A stretch of 22,415 nt of DNA from Apostichopus parvimensis. Lineage: Eukaryota > Echinodermata > Holothuroidea > Aspidochirotida > Stichopodidae. The stretch is taken from the NCBI GenBank assembly GCA_000934455.1, contig KN883962.1, positions 62,160 to 84,574 of the forward strand, read 5' to 3'. Of the stretch, positions 1 to 22,415 are shown one piece after another (the stretch's first letter is position 1; each line of letters begins with the position of its first letter). A model generated the notes under the pieces. It did not search any database. It saw only the letters and a list, made by a program, of their open reading frames with translations, and was not told where the DNA came from. The position numbers and the translations under genes were made by a program.

Positions 1-36
1 GTAATCAAGCAGGATCAAATGTTTCCTGTACACTCC

Positions 37-50
37 GTTACCATGGCAAC
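37..50. promoter_or_regulatory. Perfect RFX X-box motif
   Basis: GTTACCATGGCAAC fits the X-box consensus GTNRCC-N(0-3)-RGYAAC in both half-sites with a 2-nt spacer, and is near-palindromic. RFX factors bind such sites at ciliary and other genes. The target gene, if any, probably lies to the left of this window, since MCCC1 starts 2.8 kb away. Motif match only. Confidence 0.4.
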
Positions 51-853
51 CATTTCATATGACACCGTACCGATATCATCGCCATGTATCGATCAAAACT
101 TATATTTACACGAGATTAGCCTGCAGCAGCCGAAATTCCTCCAAAGACCACCAATCAAGCCTTTTCTCTTTTTTCCCAGTCCAGATATACCATTTCCCCG
201 TCTGCAGGTGCTGGAGGTGGAAAATTTATTTACATTATTATCATTTTTGAACAAGTAAAATAAGTCATTTCTGAATTTCCCCTAGAGAAATTATTCTAGG
301 AATGTATTCATTTTTGATGAAACTTTACATCCCTATATGTAGCTCAAAGTTGACCCTGTTCAAATTATGGCAGGCATATTTATTTAAGTTCCGTTTGGGA
401 GTATTTTACGTATGAACCACAATTGAAATGAGTCTATAGCCTACAACTTGTCGTTGAAATGTATCCCGAACTTTTTAAAATCACAATATTGCTTGCATAC
501 TATTATTTGTAATTACAGTAAAACAACATTGTTTCCTGAATACACAAAAACCACTCTTTCATGGTTTTCGATTTGTCCAGGATGATAGCTATTGTGAAAT
601 TTTCTCTCTTTTTGTCGGACAAACGTGTTCATTTTTTTTATAGAGGATGCTGATTACACGAATCGGGAAACTTTTTGTAACCTTTACTTGTGCCACATCA
701 TGTACAATCATTCCCATACCCGTAGTCAGGCCTGGGCAAGGTCCATTGGGGGACAATGTCAAAAAGAGAATTCCCCATAAATGTAAATTATTTAAATAAT
801 CTAGAACATGGCGTATTATGTCGACGTCGTGCTATTCAAGCCGTATTAACCTA

Positions 854-943
854 CAGTAAAGTTTAACCTACATTTCAAGCTTACATTAACCTATACAGTA
901 AAGTTTAACCTACATTTCAAGCTTACATTAACCTATACAGTAA
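854..943. repeat. 42-bp tandem duplication
   Basis: Two perfect copies (854-895 and 896-937) of a 42-bp unit beginning cagtaaagtttaacctac, followed by the first bases of a third. Part of the unit (attaacctacagt) also precedes copy 1, hinting at an older duplication. Confidence 0.85.
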
Positions 944-1341
944 CGCTAACGTTTTTGGAGAGGGAGGGGGTGGTAGGGCTTGGGGATGATGGGAGGACGG
1001 GGAGTCGTAATGTCCAAGTTGGATCTATGATATTATTCCTATTGACTGACTATGGCACAGGCAGCAATTAAGCAATGTTCAGGGGTATAGGTAAAAGTAA
1101 GAGGGGCCGTATAAAAGGTGTATAAAACATTGTCAAGGGGTCACTGTGACGTATACGTGATGGAACGATAAAGTGATAATACGCATGGGTATGTATATGA
1201 AAGCATGTACGAATCGGGAAACCGTTCATCTCTATCAATCGATAAAGGTAGAAGCTGAGGTTCGATTTTTTTTCTGATAGTTTTTTAAGGGGATGGGGTG
1301 AAGATCTGCACTTGCGTAAAGGCTATGTTTCTTACCACGAA

Positions 1342-1375
1342 CCCCCCCCCCCCCCCCCCCTCTCTCTCTCTCTCT
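1342..1375. repeat. C19 followed by (TC)7 microsatellite
   Basis: A run of 19 C is followed directly by alternating TC. This is a compound polypyrimidine tract of the kind that can form triplex DNA. Its length is likely polymorphic and error-prone. Confidence 0.9.
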
Positions 1376-2118
1376 GTATGTCTATGTCCTTGAACATGTT
1401 AGGTTATGTCATGAAACGAGCTCTTAATTTCAAATCAGTTAATTGAAATTATACCTGAAAAATGTTACAACAACACAAAGTATGTTATAAAGTATGGATA
1501 CTTCCAACTGATCACCACTATACCAGTCCAAACCATAGCTTTCTTCTAGATCTGTTGCAATTCACTGGTATTGTCGAACTTATTCTCCCAGTGCTCAGCT
1601 AGCTTATCCCTATAAACAAAAATTAATCCCACACTGTTTAAAGCCAATAAATATAAATCATCACAGTCTGTGAGGCTTTCATATGGATAAATTAAGTTGA
1701 CTCCTACTGGACTCAGAATCGGCATTTTCTTTCTTTACTAATATTTTTTCGGGGGGTTCCGTTTTGGCCAACTGAGCCGAGGATCAACGCATAGTGTAAA
1801 CTTTAATTATTAACAATGCTTCTGTGTAAGCGATAGCAGTAAGTCTGACCTACATATAGGCAAAATCATTTAAGGACAGGCTCCCTATACTCAGGCCTAA
1901 TTAAAAAATATATTATTGATGCAAATGGATTAATTTAATTGGGTCGTCGACATTTAACCTCAATAAAGATAAGATATTGAGTATATTTTTTGTCCTTAAT
2001 TCTATTGAATGCAAATTATACTCACAAATATAGAGAGGGCCAATATGGTGTTGAAACAGTACGTATATCATCGATCCATTGTACAAAGTTGTGGACTTAT
2101 GTATGCGTGGGCATGCGT

Positions 2119-2138
2119 TTGTGTGTGTGTGTGTGTTT
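2119..2138. repeat. (TG)n microsatellite
   Basis: Short alternating TG run of about 9 units, flanked by related TGCGTG-type sequence. Confidence 0.85.
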
Positions 2139-2813
2139 GTATCTTCAAAGTGCATGGTGGTGGTCGGGTCGATCAGTACGTCACTGAAGTGTCCCAGATC
2201 CCAACAGCTGATTGGTCGATAATAAGACCTCGATTGTAATTGTCAATCAGTTAGTAAGGAAAGAAAGAAAGGCTATTGATCTAAGAAAGTCAAACTCTTG
2301 TGAGTTCATGGAATATTATTGATGAACACAAACCCATAAAGAACATTACCAGTAACACGTTTGAAAGGTCTATATATTTTAGGATAATCGTTAGCAAAAT
2401 TAGAACATGTTTCAGTACAATCGAAACAAGTGGACCAGCGTCATAACTGCACAAACAACAGAAACACAAGAAAACTAAATTTGGTTAACCGGCTATGCCA
2501 AACATATTTAGAGAACTCAAATTTAACATGGAATCTTTTGTTCTTAATAAGCTCTTCAACAACAACCCTCTCCGTACAGTGAACGTTCATTAAAGAACTC
2601 TACATATAGTCCTAATGTTGTCATATGGAGAGATTACAGAGTAAATCTATAGCAACCATATCAAACATAGTTATTTCTCAAATTTATGACTCTAAAATAT
2701 ATGACTCTTATGTTATTGCGAAGTGGCATGATGGTTATAATACATGTGTGCGTTAGGGGAGATGCAGGATTACAGTAGTACTGAACAACATAAATAATAC
2801 ATATTTTTCAACA

Positions 2814-16596
<13,783 letters not shown>

Positions 16597-17600
16597 CTCA
16601 TCAGAATCGTGCAGTATTTATCTTTCCCCCTGAAATACTGAAAATAGAAATGCCAGAAAGTTGGACAGAAATCCTTTGATGAGTCGCCGGTTAATTTATT
16701 TATACAAAGAAGTCTTTTCCATGAGGAATATTACTGCATGCATTCAATTCTTCCACCCCTGACATCACCCCCCCCAACCACGCTCACCCTACCCTTACCC
16801 TCTGTACCACCCTGTCTTGCTCCAGATTCTTCCATACGAAGATCTATTCAGATATAATGTTTATTTTTTATGAATCAACTTTTCAGGTGAAAATGACAAG
16901 GTAAAAAACATGCCCCATTTCAGCACTCACCCCTAATCTTATGACACGATTGAGGGCAGGATTCTTAATTAGCAATAACATGCCCGTTCCTGTGCACAAA
17001 ATGGGATATAACCCAACAAGCATGGGGGTTGCCATCAGTTTACTTCATGAGTGTGTTTATGAGATTAAACTCTTACGTTTACTGTTTTATATGGACCAAC
17101 CAAAATGAACAGTGTGCTGGTATGACTGAACTATCTTACACTTTTAACTTATTTTTACAAACTTTCCGTCATTTGAATACTGCCATGGCTGTGTGTGCCA
17201 TGTATTGTTATACTATAATTCGATCCCCTTACGTTTTGGGTTATGCACAAATTGTTAGCACACAAGATAAGAAAGAACTGGTACCAGCATTAATAATTAA
17301 GGGTCCACTTCAGTCTAGTCATCCGAGAATAATCATTGAAATTTATGTAAATTACATAACATTGTTCTTCCTATTCATTATAACGATTACAAGACCAAAA
17401 AATATAAATTAAAATCAACGTTTAGATTCTGTTATGGGAAGGAACCATTTTGGAATTATCGTTCGGAACGTCTCCCAAAATAATATGGGTTTTGAAGACA
17501 ACTTTTTGGTTTTAACTTTTCGTTGAAGGTATTTTAAAATGGTCGGTTAAATGTTTTGTGACATGTAACAATTGGCCACAAAGCTACTGGAAAATAATGC

Positions 17601-17606
17601 AATAAA
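17601..17606 (+). terminator. Candidate proximal poly(A) signal AATAAA
   Basis: AATAAA is followed by a GT-rich stretch (ttgtgtatgtttgtacgtgtg), a plausible downstream element though rather close. Use would give a 3' UTR of about 1 kb for MCCC1. Confidence 0.4.
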
Positions 17607-18772
17607 TTGTGTATGTTTGTACGTGTGAAAGCTAATTTGGATGATACTTTCTCATATCCATTATTATCTGAAAAAAATTGGAAATATGTTAATATCCCAC
17701 CTTTGTGTTTGTCAACCACTCGGTAATTTATGTCTTGTTGGAGAATTCAAACAGTTGAAAGATACAGTCAGTCGATGTGAAAGCAGAAAAGACCAAATCA
17801 TGGTATACTTGAAACTTAGCCAAGGTAAAAATTTACTTAATAGACTTTATAATATGCTGGAAATGGCACAAACTGTTTAATGTGAGATGGTCAGTTTTTC
17901 ACATCTTCATGTTCCCAATCCTTCCCCCCCCCCCCTCCCCCGATTTCATTGCACTGCTGTGTTCAATTCAAAATACTTTTAACTCCTTAAGCCAGCCCTA
18001 CAGGGATTCAAGTATTAATAGAGAAGTTTTCCTAATGTGTCAAAAAGTTATAACAAAAGTATTTTTGGTGCTTGTGATGTCTTCTCGTAACTGGTAAAAC
18101 CCTTAAACGAAAGACAATGTCAGAGATTCGAAAGGAATGTATCATACAGAGCTTGTAAAATGAAATGAGATTGTTCAAACACACAGCTGCATAACTTGTT
18201 CTGTTGTTGAGATATAAAATGTTGCACTTTTACTTAATACCTCAAATTACTGCATTTTATCATTTTCTGTGACATATGTGATACATGGACCATGCCTTTT
18301 AAAACTGCTTGTGTTTTCCATTAAAATTGAAAAGAGTCATTTATCTTGCATCATAGTTTGATGTCACACATTGCTGCAGCCTGCAGGATGTACTTACCCT
18401 AAAATAATGAATTAATTTTAAAAATTGTATAACTCAGCAAACCGGACATGATATCAAGACAGGAGTCAGAAAAAAATTTCTTTTCTTTTCAAATGTTCTG
18501 TATCATATATTGTTTCCTTTTGATTTTAGGCTTTGCTATTGCTTCGAGGACATAATTTAATTATTTCTTGCCAGCATTATCCAAATTAAAAACACTAAAA
18601 TTTCTATCAGGAAGATTAAATGCGACTTTCATCTATATTCACATGTTTCTATCATTAGGTTTGAGGTGTATTCCCTTGTCACCGTAATTCTTCAAATACA
18701 ATGACTCCCTGAATGCTGATTTAAGTGTAAATGTGAAAAGTTGCTGCATGGCATTACCTTGTAAAAGATTAT

Positions 18773-18778
18773 AATAAA
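18773..18778 (+). terminator. Best candidate distal poly(A) signal AATAAA for MCCC1
   Basis: AATAAA with a T/GT-rich downstream element (atgttttgttcttttttatt) starting about 20 nt later, the standard spacing for cleavage between them. It is about 0.9 kb before the SETD4 start. Confidence 0.45.
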
Positions 18779-19637
18779 TATATGAACCTAACTTAAAGGA
18801 TATGTTTTGTTCTTTTTTATTTTATTGTTTTGTATTTTATTAGGTGTTCACTTTATACTTTTGGTTGTTTACTTTTGTATTTATTGCCTCAATTTTCTTT
18901 AATAAGGTTGTTTACTCTCATATCCATGTACCAATTAATGTGAAAGTAACCCTCATAGCCTACAAGTTAAAGGTAAAAAACGTTTCCCCAAAAAATTGCT
19001 AAAACACGTTAATATTTTAATTTTCATGAAAGGTCTACATAAATAATCAGTCAATAAAACTAGTATGTTGAATAATCCAAATTGTTGACTTCATACCATG
19101 TACGACCAACCCATAATGTTTGCTTCCACCCCACCTGCACTGGGTGAACCCTCCCCCCCCCCCCATTCCCCCATTGCAGTATCTTGTTCTAAAACTGAAA
19201 TTATGGCTGTTTAACTCGGGAACCGTAAAGTGATGCAAAGATAACCATCTATAACTGACGTCAGTGGTGTTGAAGCACTGGCACATTGATACTCCAGGTC
19301 AGAATAAGAATTTTAATATGGCTATATCGCTTCAAGGTTGAAGGAAATAAATTTCACTGTAACATTGTTTAACACTGACGCTTATTGTGTTTGAATATTT
19401 CTTCATATGATAATGATTAGGGTCGGGCGTGTTTTTATGTTACGTATCGATGCAGTTTTCAAGTGCAAACAAATTAATTGAAAATAAAGTGAGATATGCA
19501 TAATTCTTCTTTCTTGAGGATATACTAAATCAGTTGAAAGTTGATACCCTGTGATCAAGCACTAATGCGGTGTAAACCGGCAGATTTTTACTGAATATTT
19601 TAGCCGATGAGCATATTACCGTCTGGCAACATAGAAG

Positions 19638-19679
19638 ATGACGACTACTGTCGTCTGCTGTAATTTATTTTATGGCTGA
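19638..19679 (+). promoter_or_regulatory. Upstream ORF overlapping the SETD4 start codon
   Basis: An ATG in better context (A at -3) than the SETD4 ATG opens a 13-codon frame (MTTTVVCCNLFYG) that stops at TGA 19677-19679, past the SETD4 ATG at 19672 and in another frame. If it is within the transcript, it could reduce SETD4 translation. The 5' end of the mRNA is not known. Confidence 0.4.
19640..19655. repeat. GACGAC-tact-GTCGTC inverted repeat before the SETD4 ATG
   Basis: Perfect 6-bp arms with a 4-nt loop, 16 nt before the SETD4 start and inside the upstream ORF. It could form a small 5' UTR hairpin. Confidence 0.45.
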
Positions 19680-19753
19680 TTTAGAAGTAAAGCAAAACGT
19701 TTGCGGTCGTGGAAGAACAGGTAGACGTCGGGGAAAAAGAAGGTCGAAGATCG
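19672..19753 (+). CDS. SETD4: SETD4 exon 1: basic N-terminal tail
   Basis: 27 codons plus one nucleotide: MADLEVKQNVCGRGRTGR followed by RRGKRRSKI. The Arg/Lys-rich run may act as a nuclear localisation signal, as an inference from composition only. Ends in phase 1. Confidence 0.75.
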
Positions 19754-22415
19754 GTTTGTTTTCACTACATTTCCACTGCCCTTTTTTGGTTATATGATTA
19801 ACGCGAGGTGATGGACTACTGCTCTAGCATGCATGAACTTAAACATGTTACTGGTGTTAGTGTTAGGCCTAGCCTTCCACAGTAAAGGTTAAGGCTACTG
19901 CGGCCGAACGTTATAAGATTAATTCATTTTGGCCTAACTGTTAGTGCAACATTGTACTAGCCCCATTTATCACCTCTAGACCCAGTTGTGGATGTGCAAA
20001 TTACTATCAAGCCTTGATTGATTATATCTGAGGGTATTGAAAAGGGGATGCAGTGAGTTAATGAGGTATTCCATAGCCTTTATTATATATGTAGGCTATA
20101 TATAAATATTGCTTTTTTAAATCCTCTTTGCTTAAAAACTGAGATAATCCATTGCTTTAAAAGAAAAACCTTGAATCCTTTTTTTGACCATTTAGATTGC
20201 CCAAGGAACATCTCTCAGGAGAAAAAATATGTCAAATTGCAGCAGTGGCTCAATGCCAATGGAGCAGGTGGATACCCGTTGAGACCAACATATTTTCATG
20301 GTACGACTGTGGTACTCTCCTCACTTTTGATAAATCCCTCTTCTTTGACTGACTGATTGTTTTTTTTTATAGCCTTTATACTTTCTTCAGAAGTTAAAAT
20401 AGACACTAACTGTAGTAGTAACATAAATCCACCATCAGACTTGATGAAATGCCCAGGCCTGGAAATTCAGGCTATATCATCATCAGTCAATATTTATAAG
20501 GCGCTGATATCGTGGAACACTTCAAATGCCGGCGCCTTGAAGGGGAGAGGTTTTAAGCTGTTTCTTGAAACTGTTCAGCGAGTGGCAATGTCTGAGTTCA
20601 TGTGGCATGGAATTCCATAAAGGAGGGCCAATTCTAGAAAATGCACGACCACCGTATCCATTGAATTTGAAGCGAGGCTCAAAAAGGAGATTAGCATGTT
20701 GACAGCAGAGAGAACTACTTGGCTCGTATATTAAAGGGGAGATGAGATCACACCGGGGAGATGAGATCACACGAATATTGAGGTGTTTGCCCATGGTGGG
20801 CCTTCCATGTTAGCAAAAGAATTTTGAATTGGATTCTTTGTTGAATTGAGTGAAGGTGATAAAGAGCTGAGGAGATATTTTCAGACTTTGACTCAGGTTA
20901 AGAATCACTCTAGCTGCACTATTTTGGAAAACCTGTAAGCTTCTTTATTATACAGGCTATTAAGTGGCAGTAGGAAGAAAAGGCACAAGTAAGCTTGCAT
21001 TTTTCTGCCAGAAGACATTAAGAACAAAAAGACATTTATGATTAGTAAGGTAAAAATCAAAGTCAAAAAGCCGGCGTGATGTCCTTACTGTACCTAAACA
21101 TTTAGCCACGTAATAGTGTTTATTACCAGCAAATATAATTGGGCTGCTCCCGTAAGCCTTTACAGTAACTAATGTTGTAATTCAGGAAACTGCCATTGGG
21201 GACCTTGATTTTTGCCAGTAGAATGTTTTGTAGCACTTGCATCTTTCAGCAAGTGGAGAAATGTTTATCTTTGAAGAACCTACCACAAACAGAAAATAGT
21301 TGATTTAATACTGAAATAATAATATTGGTATTGACAAACTTTTCACAATTTTGCATTCTTGCTTGTTTAATTCCTATTACAGATACTGGCAGGGGTCTGA
21401 TGGCTACCAAGTCAATAAAGGTAAACCATTCACTTTTCGGCTCATTTTACTATATAAATGCAAGCTCTACAATAACGTAAAGGTTTTACCTCAACTATAT
21501 GGTATGTAAATGCACATTTCATATTACCATATTTCTTTAAAAGTTAACAGCTTTTTTCCAAAGAATTGGGGTACTTTTCCGTAACGTAACCAGAAGCAAA
21601 CAGAATCTACATCAGTGACGAACACTACAGTAAGAAACTCTTGCCAGAAAATGAGAACAAACTGAAGTTAGCTGCTTTGATTGTTTGCTTCAGAATCTTA
21701 AGCTGTTAAAATTCACAAACCTTTCAAGATTTCTTTTTGGGATGTTCTGACTTCCAAATTATTCTCAAACATTTACTAGTGCTACAGTAGATTAGCGAAG
21801 TCAATGCATGAAATGAAGACAAAATGACTTTACAACAGCATTAAAAAGCATTTGTTGACGTTTGAAACTTAGTGACCATTAATTGAATTTGAAGCATATT
21901 TGAGGGGGGGGGGGGGGGGGCACGGGAGAGGTGGGAAGGAAGTACTAATGACTGTTGGGATGTAAGGTACATTGAGATTCATGAGACTTCTCTCACAGCA
22001 CCTTTCGCTTCATTGATATTCTCAATTGTGGGGTTTAAAGCCCTCTGGGGACAAAAATATGAATCACTGTTGTCCCATATATGCTCACTTTCTTCTAGAT
22101 TTCTAATGTAGCTGTATTTAAATAACTTATAGGTGCTTGGTCTTGCTATTGTTTATCATTCTTTTGTCATAATTTCTGATTTTTTTTATTGGCCCAGGGG
22201 GGGGGGCAGGGGTAGAGGGAGGCCCTCCTGAGAATGGCAGTATTCACACCCAAACGATTTCTGGCACTACAGTATTTTAAATGACTTTGACTGATCAATA
22301 TTTATTTTATTTTTTTAATTTTAACAGCCTGGTGATGTCATTGTATCAATCCCATCAAATCTACTTATTACCAGCCAAGTGGTTCTCAGGAGTGAACTGA
22401 AAGATGTTCTAAAAA
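19672..22415 (+). CDS. SETD4: SETD4-like SET-domain protein-lysine methyltransferase, 5' part (4 exons, runs off right edge)
   Basis: Exons 19672-19753, 20196-20300, 21383-21420 and 22328-22415 (open at the edge) join in phase to give the first 104 residues. The N-terminus is a basic tail (GRGRTGRRRGKRRSK) like human SETD4 (GKGRTSRIRRRK). It is followed by EKKYVKLQQWL and then the SET-I motif DTGRGLMATKSIKPGDVIVS and IPSNLLITSQVVLRSEL, which aligns with human TGRGLMSQTSLQEGQMIIS. SETD4 belongs to the SET/RuBisCO-LSMT-like class of lysine methyltransferases; the catalytic Tyr and NHxxxP motifs lie beyond this window. An in-frame TGA at 19639-19641 precedes the ATG, supporting the start. The start context is weak (T at -3, G at +4). 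The exon 1 donor TCG|GTTTGT is weak but required by frame. Other SET/LSMT-class members are less likely, given the N-terminal match. Confidence 0.86.
19754..20195 (+). other. SETD4 intron 1
   Basis: No recognisable feature beyond a short TAGCCT...AGGCTA inverted repeat around 20074-20099. Confidence 0.5.
20196..20300 (+). CDS. SETD4: SETD4 exon 2
   Basis: Encodes DCPRNISQEKKYVKLQQWLN then ANGAGGYPLRPTYFH. KLQQWL matches the ELRKWL helix before the SET domain in the human protein. Acceptor ccatttag, donor CATG|GTACGA, phase 1 on both sides. Confidence 0.85.
20476..20940 (-). mobile_element. Degenerate 5'-truncated non-LTR retrotransposon (CR1/L2-like LINE) 3' fragment
   Basis: Read on the minus strand, one frame carries the C-terminal tail typical of LINE ORF2 proteins downstream of the reverse transcriptase: LQVFQNSAARVILNLSQ, then after a stop near 20804 CCQHANLLFEPRFKFNGYGG, RAFSRIGPPLWNSMP and HELRHCHSLNSFKKQLKT. 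The end of the frame has lost register near KTSPLQGAGI. The element ends in the short tail tgatgatgat (ATC on the plus strand, 20476-20484), as expected for a 3' microsatellite tail. A 19-bp internal tandem duplication (20736-20773) disturbs the protein. Reverse transcriptase catalytic motifs are absent, so the copy is dead. It lies antisense in SETD4 intron 2. The exact clade is uncertain. Confidence 0.82.
21383..21420 (+). CDS. SETD4: SETD4 exon 3 (38 nt)
   Basis: Very short exon encoding DTGRGLMATKSIK, the start of the SET domain. The GRGLM core is the S-adenosylmethionine-proximal motif of the family. Acceptor cctattacag, donor AAAG|GTAAAC; ends in phase 0. Confidence 0.88.
21421..22327 (+). 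other. SETD4 intron 3
   Basis: Contains poly-G tracts at about 21903-21920 and 22197-22207. No coding similarity or mobile element was recognised. Confidence 0.5.
22328..22415 (+). CDS. SETD4: SETD4 exon 4 (partial at window edge)
   Basis: Encodes PGDVIVSIPSNLLITSQVVL then RSELKDVLK, still open at the last base. It continues the SET domain in frame from exon 3. Acceptor ttttaacag. Confidence 0.88.

Larger units (their letters stand above)
1..2813. other. 5' flank of MCCC1, no supported coding exon
   Basis: Both strands were read for conserved protein blocks and none was found; open frames here are short and lack family similarity. Contents listed separately are an RFX X-box near the left edge, a 42-bp tandem duplication, a C19(TC)n tract and a (TG)n tract. 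The MCCC1 promoter and 5' UTR must lie in the right part. I see no TATA box at a useful distance from the predicted start. A CCAAT box in inverse orientation (ATTGG, 2211-2215) and a CRE-like TACGTCAC (2177-2184) lie about 600 bp upstream, of unknown relevance. Confidence 0.6.
16597..19671 (+). other. MCCC1 3' UTR and MCCC1-SETD4 intergenic region
   Basis: No conserved coding sequence on either strand; the longest open frame (17029-17412, +) has no recognisable family and atypical composition. Contains C-rich tracts (16768-16776, 17926-17941, 19151-19164) and several AATAAA hexamers (17601, 18773, 19053, 19346). If the 18773 signal is used, the MCCC1 3' UTR is about 2.2 kb. Confidence 0.6.

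Noticed and set aside
19-258. 79-codon open frame at the left edge
   Set aside because: No family similarity; a possible short exon between cag sites at about 170-207 could not be supported by phase or homology.
1913-2239. Small open frames on both strands near the TG repeat
   Set aside because: They share a microsatellite and give His/Thr or Cys/Val runs; no conserved protein.
17029-17412. 127-codon open frame in the region after MCCC1
   Set aside because: Low-complexity hydrophobic tail, no recognisable family, no splice or start support; lies in the likely 3' UTR.

Overview
This is a eukaryotic, intron-rich, AT-rich nuclear window. It carries one complete protein-coding gene and the 5' part of a second, both on the + strand. 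The deuterostome-like protein sequences, a degraded CR1/L2-like LINE, many simple repeats, and a near-identical duplicated block that looks like two alleles assembled in tandem around a 50-N gap suggest a highly polymorphic marine invertebrate. An echinoderm such as a sea cucumber is my best guess, but the species cannot be fixed from the sequence alone.

Layout. Positions 1-2813 are 5' flank: no convincing coding exon, one perfect RFX X-box at 37-50, a 42-bp tandem duplication and simple repeats. Positions 2814-16596 hold a 17-exon gene for the alpha (biotin-containing) subunit of methylcrotonoyl-CoA carboxylase (MCCC1). Every exon junction keeps frame, giving a predicted 702 residues (human about 725). 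The first two short exons, which encode the mitochondrial presequence, are my reconstruction. The introns contain a 21-bp minisatellite (intron 6), several G- or C-rich tracts, the duplicated exon-12 block with the N gap (introns 11-12), and a 160-bp tandem duplication (intron 13). Positions 16597-19671 are 3' UTR plus intergenic sequence, with several AATAAA signals, the best at 18773. Positions 19672-22415 hold the first four exons of a SETD4-like SET-domain protein methyltransferase, which runs off the right edge. Its second intron carries an antisense LINE 3' fragment.

The two genes are functionally unrelated. MCCC1 acts in mitochondrial leucine breakdown: with MCCC2 it carboxylates 3-methylcrotonyl-CoA. 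SETD4 is a SET-domain lysine methyltransferase. They sit head-to-tail about 3 kb apart.

I found no previously undescribed multi-gene system. The points most worth checking are the duplicated exon 12 (probably an assembly/haplotype artefact), the reconstructed 5' exons, the minisatellite that is open in several frames, and an upstream ORF overlapping the SETD4 start.
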